Shown here: one piece after another, positions 52,231 to 61,395 of the stretch | How the letters are laid out: each line of letters starts with the position of its first letter | Numbering within the stretch: the stretch's first letter is position 1 | NCBI RefSeq assembly: GCF_002920635.1 | Contig: NZ_PQSR01000026.1 | Location: 1-64,000, forward strand | Length of the DNA: 64,000 nt | Origin: Streptomyces sp. Ru72 | GTDB taxonomy: Bacteria > Actinomycetota > Actinomycetes > Streptomycetales > Streptomycetaceae | Direction of reading: 5' to 3' | Notes under the pieces: model-generated | Seen by the model: the letters and a program-made list of their open reading frames with translations, nothing else | Databases searched by the model: none | Told to the model about the DNA's origin: nothing | Program-made: the position numbers and the translations under genes

Positions 52231-53852
52231 GCCGATGCTCCGATCGTCATCGACACGCCCCGTGGAATGCCGGTGCGCAGTTGCAGTGCCAGGGCGACGT
52301 CCGTCGCGTTGGGCCGGTCGTGGCCCACGAGGTCGGCGACCGTCCAGGCCACGCGCAGGACGCGGTCGAGTCCCCGGGCGGTGAGCACGCCCCGTTCCAG
52401 GTTGCGCTCGGCCTCGTCCATGGCGCCGGGCGCGGCGTGCCAGCGGCTGCGCAGTTCGCGTCCCGGTACTTCGCTGTTGGTCCGCCAGGGGGTGTCCGCC
52501 AGGCGTGCCGCCGCTCGCTGCCTGGCGGCGCGGACCCGGTCGGCGACGGTCGCGGTGGTCTCGCCTCGGGTGCCGCGGCCGGTGAGTTCGGCCCGGGTGA
52601 CGGGGTCGACCTCGACGCGCAGGTCGACCCGGTCGAGGAGGGGGCCGGAGAGCCGGGCCTGGTAGCGGCGGATCGCCGAGGGCGGGCATTCGCAGTGGGC
52701 GTCGCGCTGGGAGAAGCGTCCGCAGGGGCAGGGGTTGGCGGCGAGCACCATGAGGAACTTCGCGGGGAACCGCACGACGCCGGCGCTGCGGGCGATCACG
52801 ACGTGCCCGGATTCGAGGGGCTGTCGCAGGGCGTCCAGGGCGTGGCTGCTGAACTCGGGGGTTTCGTCCAGGAAGAGGACCCCTCGGTGGGCGAGTGACA
52901 CGGCGCCGGGCCGGGCGACGCCGGGGCCGCCTCCGACGAGGGCCTGCATGGTGGCGGAGTGGTGCGGGGCGCAGTAGGGGGCGATGTCGATCAGGGGTTT
53001 GCCGGGTGGGAGCAGGCCGGCCACCGAGTGCACCGCTGTGACTTCCAGCGATTCCTGCCTGCTGAGCCTGGGCAGGATGGCGGGCAGCCGTTCGGCGAGC
53101 ATGGTCTTGCCGGCGCCGGGCGGGCCTTCGAGGAAGAGGTGGTGGCCGCCGGCAGCGGCCACCTCGACCGCGGTGCGCGCCGTGTTCTGTCCCACGACGT
53201 CGGCGAGGTCGTGGCCGGTGTCGTGGTGTGCGGCGCCCATGCTGTGCATCCCGGTGGCGGCTCCGGTGCCCGGCACGCGCAGGCCGGCGAGGAGGGGATC
53301 GGGGCGGCCCTGCTCGTCCGGCTCCTCGTCGGGTACGGGCTCGTCGGCGAGGACGGCGATGAGTTGCCGCAGGCTGCGGACTCCGAGTACGGACACGCCG
53401 GGTACCAGGGAGGCCTCGGCGGCGGCGCATTCCGGGACGACCACCTGTTCGTAGCCCGCGTCCGCGGCGGCCAGGACCGCGGGCAGGATGCCGCGGACCG
53501 GCCGGACTCGTCCGTCCAGGCCGAGTTCGCCGATCATGACGATGTCGGCGAGCACCCTGGGGTCGATGCGTTCGGCGGCGCCGAGTACCGCGCAGGCGAC
53601 GGCGAGGTCGAACCCGCTGCCGGCCTTGGGCACGGAGGCGGGGCTGAGTCCGACGGTGAGCTTCTTCTGGGGCCATTCGCCGCCCGAGTTGACCACGGCG
53701 GCCCGGACCCGGTCCCGGCTCTCCGTCAGGCTCTTGTCGGGCAGGCCCACGAGGGTGAATGCCGCGACGCCGGGTTCGAGGTCGGCCTGGACCTCGACGA
53801 CCACGCCTTCGACTCCGACCAGTGCCACGGAGCATGTGCGTGCGAAGCCCAT
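52227..53852 (-). CDS. comM: ComM/YifB-family Mg-chelatase-like AAA+ ATPase
   Basis: 541-aa AAA+ protein. N-terminal domain ALVGVEGVVVEVQADLEPGV, Walker A EGPPGAGKTMLAERLP, Walker B GVLFLDETPEFSS and a Cys cluster (NPCPCGRFSQRDAHCECP) typical of the family. ComM is a branch-migration helicase in transformation. It lies between yraN (1-bp gap) and dprA (4-bp overlap), suggesting one transcript. Confidence 0.93.
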   Translation of the reverse strand: MGFARTCSVALVGVEGVVVEVQADLEPGVAAFTLVGLPDKSLTESRDRVRAAVVNSGGEWPQKKLTVGLSPASVPKAGSGFDLAVACAVLGAAERIDPRVLADIVMIGELGLDGRVRPVRGILPAVLAAADAGYEQVVVPECAAAEASLVPGVSVLGVRSLRQLIAVLADEPVPDEEPDEQGRPDPLLAGLRVPGTGAATGMHSMGAAHHDTGHDLADVVGQNTARTAVEVAAAGGHHLFLEGPPGAGKTMLAERLPAILPRLSRQESLEVTAVHSVAGLLPPGKPLIDIAPYCAPHHSATMQALVGGGPGVARPGAVSLAHRGVLFLDETPEFSSHALDALRQPLESGHVVIARSAGVVRFPAKFLMVLAANPCPCGRFSQRDAHCECPPSAIRRYQARLSGPLLDRVDLRVEVDPVTRAELTGRGTRGETTATVADRVRAARQRAAARLADTPWRTNSEVPGRELRSRWHAAPGAMDEAERNLERGVLTARGLDRVLRVAWTVADLVGHDRPNATDVALALQLRTGIPRGVSMTIGASA

Positions 53853-53853
53853 G

Positions 53854-54225
53854 TCAGGCCACCCCCCGCGCGTGCTGGACGGCGGGTGCGCCGCGCTGCG
53901 GGAGCAGGACGCCGATCAGGTCGATGCGGACGCCTCCCGGTGGGGCGCCGCCGTGGGCCTGGATCCAGCGTTCGGCGAGGTCGCGCAGCCGCGCGGCCTT
54001 CTGAGGGGTCACGGCGGCCATCGGGTGCTCGAATGCACCGCCCCTGCGGGTCTTCACCTCGCAGACGACCAGGACGTCGCCGTCCCTGGCGACGATGTCG
54101 ATCTCGCCGCTTCTGCCGTCGCGCCAGTTGCGCTCCAGGATGGTCATCCCGGTGGCGGTGAGGCGTCGGGCGGCTAGGTTCTCTCCGTACCTGCCGAGTG
54201 CGTTGCGTGCCTGGTGTGTGGTCAT
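53854..54225 (-). CDS. YraN family (UPF0102) endonuclease-like protein
   Basis: 123-aa protein with the PD-(D/E)xK nuclease core GEIDIVARDGDVLVVCEVKTR and GENLAARRLTATGMTILERNW at the N-terminus. Role unknown, probably DNA processing since it is linked to comM and dprA here and in many bacteria. ATG 54225 follows GGAGGTGG. Confidence 0.9.
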   Translation of the reverse strand: MTTHQARNALGRYGENLAARRLTATGMTILERNWRDGRSGEIDIVARDGDVLVVCEVKTRRGGAFEHPMAAVTPQKAARLRDLAERWIQAHGGAPPGGVRIDLIGVLLPQRGAPAVQHARGVA

Positions 54226-54346
54226 GTCGGCACCACCTCCGGCGCCAACGGTCACGCATCGGGCTCCACCGCATGGATCTTGGTGGATTACTCGGCGGTT
54301 GTGGAAAAGTCCGTCACCCATACGGGTGCGGTCACAGGCGCGGTGC

Positions 54347-54655
54347 TCAGCCGCCCGGCAGCTCCAGGTCGCTCTTGTTCAGCTCCTCGATGTTCACGTC
54401 CTTGAATGTGAGGACGCGTACCTGCTTCACGAAACGGGCGGGGCGGTACATGTCCCACACCCAGGCGTCCGCCATGGACACCTCGAAGAACACCTCGCCC
54501 TGGACCGAGTGCACCTGCATCTCGTAGTCGTTGGTGAGGTAGAAGCGCCGCTCGGTCTCGATCACGTATTTGAACAGACCGACGACATCGCGGTACTCCC
54601 GGTAGAGCTTGAGCTCCATCTCGGTCTCGTACTTCTCGAGGTCCTCGGCGCTCAT
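54347..54655 (-). CDS. DUF2469 family protein
   Basis: 102-aa protein conserved in actinobacteria (MSAEDLEKYETEMELKLYRE, RRFYLTNDYEMQVHSVQGEVFFEVSMADAWVWDMYR). Function unknown. It is acidic at both ends with an aromatic core, and has no export signal or membrane segment. It lies between the Nudix gene and yraN in the same orientation. Confidence 0.88.
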   Translation of the reverse strand: MSAEDLEKYETEMELKLYREYRDVVGLFKYVIETERRFYLTNDYEMQVHSVQGEVFFEVSMADAWVWDMYRPARFVKQVRVLTFKDVNIEELNKSDLELPGG

Positions 54656-54711
54656 GGCATGTTCCCCTTCAGCCGTGCGATCCCCCCATTGTGCGCCACT
54701 CCTGTGGGGCC

Positions 54712-55245
54712 CTAGACGATTTCCGTGTCCAGCGTCACAGGTTCGGCGGGGGGACCTTCGTCGAGCAGTGTGCGCAGCAGCTCGGCGAGTCTCTTCGGAT
54801 ACACCGTCTCACGTGCCTCGGCCAGTTCTCCGCACGTCCACCACCGTGCTCCCGCGACACTGCGCTTTTCCAGTTCGGTGAGGTTCGGCGCGGCCGTGGC
54901 CGTCTGGGCCGTGCGGGCCAGGTAGTACCACTCGTCCTGGTCCCAGCGTCGGCCCGCGAACGGGAACGAGCACCTGCGCCGCCACAGCACGGGGCCCAGG
55001 TCGACCTGGGTGATACCGGTTTCCTCGGCCACTTCGCGCAGCGCGGCCTGCTCGCGCGTCTCGTCGCCCTCGACGCCGCCGCCGGGGGTGAACCACCAGT
55101 CGTCCGCCGGGTCCTCCGGCTCGTGGCCGTGCAGCAGCAGGATGCGGTCGTCGGGGTCCAGCAGCACCACCCGGGCGACCTTGCGCGGCGCGGCGCCCGG
55201 CTCTTCCGGCGACGCGGGGGCGGGCGAGGATGCCTCAGCGTGCAC
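54712..55245 (-). CDS. Nudix hydrolase
   Basis: 177-aa protein with a full Nudix box (GGGVEGDETREQAALREVAEETGI, spanning about residues 55-78; GxxxxxExxxxAxREVxEETGI shape). It hydrolyses a nucleoside diphosphate-linked compound; substrate unknown. The GTG 55245 start overlaps the sipZ stop by 11 bp, so the two are co-translated. Confidence 0.88.
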   Translation of the reverse strand: MHAEASSPAPASPEEPGAAPRKVARVVLLDPDDRILLLHGHEPEDPADDWWFTPGGGVEGDETREQAALREVAEETGITQVDLGPVLWRRRCSFPFAGRRWDQDEWYYLARTAQTATAAPNLTELEKRSVAGARWWTCGELAEARETVYPKRLAELLRTLLDEGPPAEPVTLDTEIV

Positions 55246-55981
55246 GGGCCGGCTCCGTCCGCACCGCGGTGCCGCGCCCCCGTCGCGCGAGCCCCGCGAT
55301 CGGCCCGTAGGCCGCGCCTCCGAGCACCAGCGCCGCGCCCACCACGATCACGCCGAGGATCAGCCGCAGCGGCCCGGGCGACGAGAGGGGGCCCAGCGTC
55401 TCGAAGCCCGTCGGGCGGGCCAGCATGCCGTGCATGGGCCACACCACGGCGTCCACACGGGCGTCCACCGCGTTGCGGGGCACCGTGCCGTTGAAGGCCT
55501 CCGTGAGGTGCGCGGAGGAGTCCAGGGAGCCGCTGCGCTCGTCGCCGAGCACGAACAGCCGGTCCTTGGGGACCGTGATCGTGGGGATGGTCTTGAACTC
55601 GGCGGGCTCGCCCTTGGCGAGGTAGGACTCGTCGATCTTCTTGCCGTTGACGGTCAGCTTGCCGTCGGTGCAGCAGCCGACGGTGTCGCCGCCGACCGCC
55701 ACGACCCGCTTGACCAGCGGCATGTTGCCCCAGGTCGTCTGGCGGAAGACGATGACGTCGCCGCGCTCGACGTCGGCGCCGTCGACGCGCTGTGCGAGGA
55801 CCCGGTCACCGGCGGCGATGGTGGGCGACATGGAGTTGGTGGGCACGGTGTAGGGCTGGTAGACGATCGCGCCCCAGACGAACCCGCCGAGGAAGAGCAC
55901 ACAGCCGAGGGCCACGGCCAGCCCCGACAGCCTGCTGCCGAGCCGTCCGCGGCCCTTGTCCGCACGACCAGTCCCGCTCAT
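55235..55981 (-). CDS. sipZ: Type I signal peptidase SipZ
   Basis: 248-aa membrane protease removing Sec signal peptides. N-terminal membrane anchor GLAVALGCVLFLGGFVWGAIV, catalytic serine in VPTNSMSPTI, catalytic lysine in VKRVVAVGGDTVG, box E VLGDERSGSLDSS, and a second C-terminal membrane segment. ATG 55981 has GGGAG 8 nt upstream. In Streptomyces lividans sipZ heads a separate transcript with unrelated genes, matching its overlap with the Nudix gene here. Confidence 0.93.
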   Translation of the reverse strand: MSGTGRADKGRGRLGSRLSGLAVALGCVLFLGGFVWGAIVYQPYTVPTNSMSPTIAAGDRVLAQRVDGADVERGDVIVFRQTTWGNMPLVKRVVAVGGDTVGCCTDGKLTVNGKKIDESYLAKGEPAEFKTIPTITVPKDRLFVLGDERSGSLDSSAHLTEAFNGTVPRNAVDARVDAVVWPMHGMLARPTGFETLGPLSSPGPLRLILGVIVVGAALVLGGAAYGPIAGLARRGRGTAVRTEPARAR

Positions 55982-56059
55982 TCCCACAGCTCCCAGGTCG
56001 GAGAATCGATCCCGCGGCCATTGCCGGGCCGCAGAAGATCGGCGATCTGGGACGGCACC

Positions 56060-57013
56060 CTACCCGGCGGTACCGCTGCCGGAAACCCGCGGGTTTCCGT
56101 CGGTAAGGCGCGCGGTCAGGCGGCGCCTGCGCCAGAGCACCAGCGGCGCGGCGCCGATCAGGCCGAGGGCCGAGGGGGCCACCGTGTTGAGGCCCTGGTC
56201 GAAGGTGTCCGGGATGGGCAGCGTGTCCCAGCGGGTGGGCGGCCAGGCGATCACGATCGCGCGGCCCACGACGTTCCCCACGGGCACGAAGCCCCGGAAC
56301 TTGTCCTGCTGGTGGTAGCGGGAGTCGAGCGAGTTCTGCCGGTGGTCGCCCATGACCCAGATTTTGCCCGGGGGAACCGTGACCTTGAACTGGCCGCCCT
56401 GGTCGTCGACGCTGCACGGGGTGTTGCCCGGGTACACGTACGGCTCGTTGAGCGGCTTGCCGTTGACCAGCAGCGGGCCGGTGTTCTTGCACTCGATGGT
56501 GTCGCCGGCGACACCGACGACCCGCTTGATGAGGTCCTTCTCCTCGGCGGACGGCATCAGGCCGATCCAGCTCAGCGCCGTCTGCAGCGCGTTCGGAGTG
56601 CTGGTGGGCTCGCCCGCCAGCCAGTTGTCCGGGTCGTGGAAGACCACGACCTCGCCGCGCGAGGGCTTGGAGCCGAACCACGGGGTCAGCTTGTCGACGA
56701 GGACCCGGTCACCCTGCTGGAGGGTGTTCTGCATCGAGTCCGAGGGGATCGAGAACGCCTGCACCAGGAACGTCTTGATCAGCAGCGCGAGCACCAGCGC
56801 GATGCCGATGAGGAGCGGAAGTTCCTTCCAGAAGGAGCGCTGCTTCTTGGGGCCGCCGCCCTGGCCGCCGCTGTCCTGCGCGCCGTGCGCCGGGGAGTCA
56901 CTCCCGGTGCCGACGTGCTCTTCCGCGGCCGGGGCAGCCGCCTCGTCGGGTCGCTCCGGCCTCTCCTCGGGACCCTCGTGTCCGGACCGTGCGCCGACCG
57001 CCAAATCCCCCAC
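56060..57013 (-). CDS. sipY: Type I signal peptidase SipY
   Basis: 317-aa signal peptidase. Long acidic cytoplasmic N-terminus, membrane anchor LLIGIALVLALLIKTFLVQAF, catalytic Ser in IPSDSMQNTL, catalytic Lys in LIKRVVGVAGDTIE, WVMGDHRQNSLDSRYH and a C-terminal membrane segment. I chose GTG 57013 because GAGGAG lies 5 nt upstream; GTG 57019 overlaps that site. Its 5' end is overlapped by the sipX reading frame by 116 bp. Confidence 0.9.
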   Translation of the reverse strand: MGDLAVGARSGHEGPEERPERPDEAAAPAAEEHVGTGSDSPAHGAQDSGGQGGGPKKQRSFWKELPLLIGIALVLALLIKTFLVQAFSIPSDSMQNTLQQGDRVLVDKLTPWFGSKPSRGEVVVFHDPDNWLAGEPTSTPNALQTALSWIGLMPSAEEKDLIKRVVGVAGDTIECKNTGPLLVNGKPLNEPYVYPGNTPCSVDDQGGQFKVTVPPGKIWVMGDHRQNSLDSRYHQQDKFRGFVPVGNVVGRAIVIAWPPTRWDTLPIPDTFDQGLNTVAPSALGLIGAAPLVLWRRRRLTARLTDGNPRVSGSGTAG

Positions 57014-57986
57014 ATCCACTCCTCACTCCGTACCGCCGCCGGCGCCCCTGTCGACGCAGGCCCACCACTCCCATAACGAGCGGGAGTTCCGCAGGGCTCG
57101 GGAGGGGGATCAATCCGTATCGATCCGCGGAGGCCACCCTATGCGACGGACCGAGTGCGCTGGCCGCACCGCCCGGCACCGACGCGTAAGTGTCCGGCTC
57201 CTTCAGTCGGGTCCAGTGCCCAATGGGCCAGGCGATAACCATGGCGCGGCCCACGACGGACTCCTCCGAGACAGTACCGCCGTACGGCTCGTTGCGGTGG
57301 TAGCGGGAGTCGGCCGAGTTGGCCCGGTGGTCGCCCATCACCCACAGGCGCCCGGGTGGCACGGTCTCCGAGAACGAGAAGTCCGAAGGTTTGTTCCCCG
57401 GGTGAATGTACGGCTCGTTCAGCGGCACACCGTTGACCGTGACCCGCCCTTGCGTGTCACAGCACTTGACGGTGTCTCCGCCGACCGCGATGACCCGTTT
57501 GATGAGGTCCTTGTCGTTGTCAGACGGCAGCAGGCCGATCCAGGTGAGCCCTTCCTTGACCTGTTTGACGACGATCGGGTCGTTCTTCTGGGGTGTCTTC
57601 TCGCCCGCGAGCCAGTCGCCGGGGTCCCGGAAGACGACGACGTCACCGCGCTGCGGCTTGGAGCCGAACCACGGGGTCAGCTTGTCGACGAGGACGCGGT
57701 CGCCGATCTGGATCGTGTTCTCCATGGAACCCGACGGGATGACGAACGCCTGCACGAGGAAGGTCTTCAGAACCAGCGCTATGAGGACGGCGACACCGAC
57801 GAGGAGCGGTATCTCCTTGACGGCGGAACGCCTCCTCTTGCGCTTCACCTTGCGCTGGAGCTTGCGCCGCTCGGCACGGCTGCGTCCGGTGGGGGCTGAG
57901 CCGGCGGCGCGTCGCGCGCCGGTGGGCAGCAGGTTCTGCGTGGCGGTGTCGGACGGCGCACGGCGCGGTTTGCCGCGGTTACCCAT
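56898..57986 (-). CDS. sipX: Type I signal peptidase SipX
   Basis: 362-aa signal peptidase with a basic N-terminus (KLQRKVKRKRRR), anchor LLVGVAVLIALVLKTFLVQAF, Ser in IPSGSMENTI, Lys in LIKRVIAVGGDTVK and WVMGDHRANSADSRYH. After the C-terminal hydrophobic segment the frame stays open through about 40 basic Arg/Gly-rich residues that overlap the start of sipY. ATG 57986 overlaps the sipW end by 8 bp. It belongs to the sipWXY operon. Confidence 0.9.
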   Translation of the reverse strand: MGNRGKPRRAPSDTATQNLLPTGARRAAGSAPTGRSRAERRKLQRKVKRKRRRSAVKEIPLLVGVAVLIALVLKTFLVQAFVIPSGSMENTIQIGDRVLVDKLTPWFGSKPQRGDVVVFRDPGDWLAGEKTPQKNDPIVVKQVKEGLTWIGLLPSDNDKDLIKRVIAVGGDTVKCCDTQGRVTVNGVPLNEPYIHPGNKPSDFSFSETVPPGRLWVMGDHRANSADSRYHRNEPYGGTVSEESVVGRAMVIAWPIGHWTRLKEPDTYASVPGGAASALGPSHRVASADRYGLIPLPSPAELPLVMGVVGLRRQGRRRRYGVRSGCGGFGGRRTVRTRGSRGEAGATRRGGCPGRGRARRHRE

Positions 57987-58734
57987 GCGCACCGCCCGCT
58001 GCCTTCGGCGCGTTCGTCTCCGGGGCGCTCGTGCCGGGCGCGGGCACGCGCGCGTAGGCGCCGGGTCGGGTGATGTGCCTGAAGTGCGCGGAGGGCCAGA
58101 TCACCCAGTCGGCCCGGCCGATCACGGCGCCGACGGGGACCATGCCGCCGCCCGGCGACCCGAGGTGGTCCCGGGAGTCGCTGGAGTCCCTGCGGTGGTC
58201 GCCGAGGACGAAGAGCGCGCCGTCGGGCACGACGACGTCGAAGGGGACGTCGGACGGGCTGTTGCCGGGGTAGAGAAACGACGACTCGTCGACCGACCGG
58301 CCGTTCACCTCGAGCCTCCCCTCCTTGTCGCAGCAGACCACGTGGTCTCCCCCTACACCCACTACCCGTTTGACGTAGTCGGCGTTCCCGAAGTACCCGG
58401 TGCCGTCGAACACGACGACATCTCCCCGCTGCGGCTCGGATCCGAAACGGTACGCCAACTTATTTACGAGAACGCGGTCCCCGATCCTCAATCCGCGCTC
58501 CATGGAACCGCTCGGTATGTCGAACGGCTGCATCACAAAGGTGCCGAGGGTGAGGAGGAAAAGCAGACAGACCAGCACGGTGAGGGTGATCCGGCCGCCG
58601 GGCAGCCTGCCGGCGACGCGGGACGGCAACGCGAAGCGCGACCGCTCCTCCGGCCCCCCTGTGTCCGAGGTCTCCTCGGGCTGCGCGGGGTGGGAGGAGC
58701 GGTCGCGCTCCAGGTGCTGTGCTTCGGTGTCCAT
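57979..58734 (-). CDS. sipW: Type I signal peptidase SipW
   Basis: 251-aa signal peptidase with anchor ITLTVLVCLLFLLTLGTFVMQ, Ser in IPSGSMERGL, Lys in VKRVVGVGGDHVV and VLGDHRRDSSDSRDH. It appears to lack the C-terminal membrane segment seen in SipX, SipY and SipZ, so it has a single anchor. First gene of sipWXY, 45 bp after rplS. Confidence 0.92.
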   Translation of the reverse strand: MDTEAQHLERDRSSHPAQPEETSDTGGPEERSRFALPSRVAGRLPGGRITLTVLVCLLFLLTLGTFVMQPFDIPSGSMERGLRIGDRVLVNKLAYRFGSEPQRGDVVVFDGTGYFGNADYVKRVVGVGGDHVVCCDKEGRLEVNGRSVDESSFLYPGNSPSDVPFDVVVPDGALFVLGDHRRDSSDSRDHLGSPGGGMVPVGAVIGRADWVIWPSAHFRHITRPGAYARVPAPGTSAPETNAPKAAGGAHG

Positions 58735-58779
58735 CGGGGCCAGATGCTATCCGGCCCCCTTGTGAACCCCCTCAGGCGC

Positions 58780-59130
58780 TCAGTTCTCGCGCTTCTCCTT
58801 GATCTTCGCGGCCTTGCCGCGCAGGTCGCGCAGGTAGTACAGCTTGGCGCGACGGACGTCACCTCGGGTGACGAGCTCGATCTTCTCCACGATCGGGGTG
58901 TGCACCGGGAAGGTGCGCTCGACGCCGACGGAGAAGGAGACCTTGCGGACCGTGAAGGTCTCGCGCACGCCGGAGCCCTGGCGGCGGATCACGACGCCCT
59001 TGAACTGCTGCACACGGGAGCGGTTGCCCTCGATGACGCGGACGTGGACGTTGACCGTGTCACCGGGACGGAAGGCCGGGATGTCGGAGCGCAGCGACGC
59101 GGCGTCGACGGAGTCGAGCAGGTGAGACAT
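58780..59130 (-). CDS. rplS: 50S ribosomal protein L19
   Basis: 116-aa L19 (FRPGDTVNVHVRVIEGNRSRVQQFKGVVI; FPVHTPIVEKIELVTRGDVRRAKLYYLRDLRGKAAKIKEK). ATG 59130 was chosen over the in-frame ATG 59157 from the family start MSHLLDSVD. It sits between trmD and the signal peptidases. Confidence 0.96.
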   Translation of the reverse strand: MSHLLDSVDAASLRSDIPAFRPGDTVNVHVRVIEGNRSRVQQFKGVVIRRQGSGVRETFTVRKVSFSVGVERTFPVHTPIVEKIELVTRGDVRRAKLYYLRDLRGKAAKIKEKREN

Positions 59131-59267
59131 TTCGTCTGCTTTCTTCGCCGATGCCACAGGTCATCGGCGGTACGTAGTTTTTCGGTAAGAGAGTGGTGGC
59201 CGTCGTCGGGGCGGGCGTCGTGTCCCCCTGTGGCAGGGGCGCACGCCGGACGGCGGGCAACAGCGCA

Positions 59268-60101
59268 CTATTCTTCCATGCCGTCCGGCCTGCGCCAAAA
59301 TCGGCCGTAGGGCTTGCCCTCCGGGTCGGGCGCCCAGCCCAGGATGGAGAGCATCTCGCGGTCCTTCTTGTCGAAGGCGGCGGGGTCGCAGCCCTCGATC
59401 AGGTCGGGCCGGTTGGCCGTCGTGCGCTTCAGGGCCTCGTCGCGGCGCCAGCGGGCGATCTTCCCGTGGTGGCCGCTGAGCAGCACGTCGGGGATGTCCC
59501 GGCCGCGCCAGGCGGGCGGCTTGGTGTAGACGGGGCCCTCGAGGAGGTTGGCCATCGCGCCGGGCGCGAAGGAGTCGTCCCGGTGGGACTCGGCGTTGCC
59601 GAGGACGCCGGGCAGGAGCCGGGCCACCGCCTCGGTGATGACGAGGACGGCCGCCTCGCCGCCGGCGAGGACGTAGTCGCCGATGGACACCTCGTACACC
59701 GGCATCCGGGTGGCGTACTCGTCGACGACGCGGCGGTCGATGCCCTCGTAGCGGGCGGGGGTGAAGATCAGCCACGGGCGCTCGGAGAGTTCGACGGCGA
59801 GCTTCTGGGTGAAGGGACGGCCGCTGGGGGTCGGGACGATCAGCGCGGGCTCGTGGGAGCCGGTCTCGTAGCCGTCGGCGAGTGTCTCGTCCAGGGCGTC
59901 GCCCCAGGGCTCGGTCTTCATCACCATGCCGGGGCCGCCGCCGTACGGCGTGTCGTCGACGGTGTTGTGCCGGTCGTACGTCCAGGACCGCAGGTCGTGC
60001 ACGTGGACATCGAGCTGCCCCCGCGCGCGTGCCTTGCCGACGAGGGAGACGTTCAGCGGTTCCAGGTACTCGGGGAAGATCGTGACGACGTCGAGCCGCA
60101 T
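59268..60101 (-). CDS. trmD: tRNA (guanine-N1-)-methyltransferase
   Basis: 277-aa SPOUT methyltransferase modifying G37 of tRNA. Motifs include VDDTPYGGGPGMVMK, FTPARYEGIDRRV and the trefoil-knot SIGDYVLAGGEAAVLV. ATG 60101 overlaps the rimM stop as TGATG; GTG 60104 is an alternative start. Confidence 0.95.
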   Translation of the reverse strand: MRLDVVTIFPEYLEPLNVSLVGKARARGQLDVHVHDLRSWTYDRHNTVDDTPYGGGPGMVMKTEPWGDALDETLADGYETGSHEPALIVPTPSGRPFTQKLAVELSERPWLIFTPARYEGIDRRVVDEYATRMPVYEVSIGDYVLAGGEAAVLVITEAVARLLPGVLGNAESHRDDSFAPGAMANLLEGPVYTKPPAWRGRDIPDVLLSGHHGKIARWRRDEALKRTTANRPDLIEGCDPAAFDKKDREMLSILGWAPDPEGKPYGRFWRRPDGMEE

Positions 60102-60643
60102 CACGCCTCTTCCCGGGAGGACGCGATCTCGGCCCTGTCGTCGATCAGTCCCGGCGGCGGATCGATGATCGCCCGCTGCTCCTCGAGGTCGATCTCGGTG
60201 ACGATCTCCGACACGAACGGGACGAACACCTCGGTCCCGTCCGGACGCTCCACCACGAACAGGTCCTGCGTGGGCAGGTGCGAGATCTCGGTGATGCGGC
60301 CGACCTCGACGCCGTCCGCGGTCACCACGTCCAGGTCGATGAGCTGGTGGTCGTAGTACTCGTCCTCGCCCTCGGGCAGTTCGTCGGGGTCGACCTCGGC
60401 GATCAGCAGGGTGTTGCGCAGCGCCTCTGCGGCGTTGCGGTCCCTCACGCCCTCGAAGCGAAGGAGCAGGCGGCCGCTGTGCACCCGGCCCGTCTCGATG
60501 GTCAGCGGTCCGGCCGAGGCGGGGTCGGTGGCCAGTACGGCGCCGGGTGCGAGCCTGAGTTCCGGCTCATCGGTACGGACCTCCACGGTGACCTCGCCCC
60601 TGACCCCGTGGGCGCGGCCGATCCGTGCGACTACCAGCTGCAC
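60101..60643 (-). CDS. rimM: 16S rRNA processing protein RimM
   Basis: 180-aa 30S maturation factor: VARIGRAHGVRGEVTVEVRTDEPE at the N-terminus and the PRC-barrel segment YYDHQLIDLDVVTADGVEVGRITEI. The GTG 60643 start. Co-transcribed with trmD and preceded by khpA and rpsP. Confidence 0.95.
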   Translation of the reverse strand: MQLVVARIGRAHGVRGEVTVEVRTDEPELRLAPGAVLATDPASAGPLTIETGRVHSGRLLLRFEGVRDRNAAEALRNTLLIAEVDPDELPEGEDEYYDHQLIDLDVVTADGVEVGRITEISHLPTQDLFVVERPDGTEVFVPFVSEIVTEIDLEEQRAIIDPPPGLIDDRAEIASSREEA

Positions 60644-60724
60644 TGTGCTTGATCTCCTGTCATACGACTACGGGCCGGGGACGGCCCAGTGGCCCTCCCC
60701 GGCCCGAGCCGGTGCTGCGTAGGT

Positions 60725-60964
60725 TCAGCGGACGTGGTCCACGTCGACGAGGTCGACCCGGACGCCGCGGCCGCCGATGGCGCCCACGACGGTGCGCAGA
60801 GCACGTGCGGTGCGGCCGTTGCGGCCGATCACCTTGCCGAGGTCGTCGGGGTGGACCCGGACCTCGAGCACACGCCCGCGACGCAGGTTGCGCGAGGCCA
60901 CCTGCACATCGTCAGGGTTGTCGACGATGCCCTTCACGAGGTGCTCGAGAGCCTCCTCGAGCAT
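60725..60964 (-). CDS. khpA: KH-domain RNA-binding protein KhpA
   Basis: 79-aa single KH-domain protein with the GxxG loop in LGKVIGRNGRTARALRTVV. It is a small RNA chaperone usually lying between rpsP and rimM, as here, 2 bp after rpsP. Confidence 0.94.
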   Translation of the reverse strand: MLEEALEHLVKGIVDNPDDVQVASRNLRRGRVLEVRVHPDDLGKVIGRNGRTARALRTVVGAIGGRGVRVDLVDVDHVR

Positions 60965-60966
60965 GC

Positions 60967-61395
60967 TCAGGCCTCGGTCGACTCAGACGCAGAGGACTCG
61001 GCCGGGGCCTCGTCCTTCTTCTCGGCCTTCTTCTTCTGGGTGATCGCCTCGCCCTTGCCCTCGTCCTCGCCGCTGATGGCCTCGAACGACGGACGCGCGG
61101 CCTTGGTCTCCGGCTGCAGCAGCGGCGCCGGGGCGGGCTCGCCCTTGAACTTCTGCCAGTCGCCAGTCTTCTTGAGGATGGCGAGCACGGGCTCGGTCGG
61201 CTGAGCGCCGACACCGAGCCAGTACGCCACGCGCTCGGCGTCGACCTCGATCACCGACGGGTTGTACGTCGGGTGGTACTTGCCGATCTCCTCGATCGCC
61301 CGGCCGTCACGGCGGGTGCGGGAGTCGGCGACGACGATGCGGTAGTGAGGCGAACGGATCTTGCCCAGACGCTTCAGCTTGATCTTGACTGCCAC
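60967..61395 (-). CDS. rpsP: 30S ribosomal protein S16
   Basis: 142-aa S16 (KIKLKRLGKIRSPHYRIVVADSRTRRDGRAIEEIGKYHPTYNP). An acidic/Lys-rich C-terminal extension of about 55 residues is typical of actinobacteria. The GTG 61395 start has AGGAG upstream. First gene of the rpsP-khpA-rimM-trmD unit. Confidence 0.96.
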   Translation of the reverse strand: MAVKIKLKRLGKIRSPHYRIVVADSRTRRDGRAIEEIGKYHPTYNPSVIEVDAERVAYWLGVGAQPTEPVLAILKKTGDWQKFKGEPAPAPLLQPETKAARPSFEAISGEDEGKGEAITQKKKAEKKDEAPAESSASESTEA

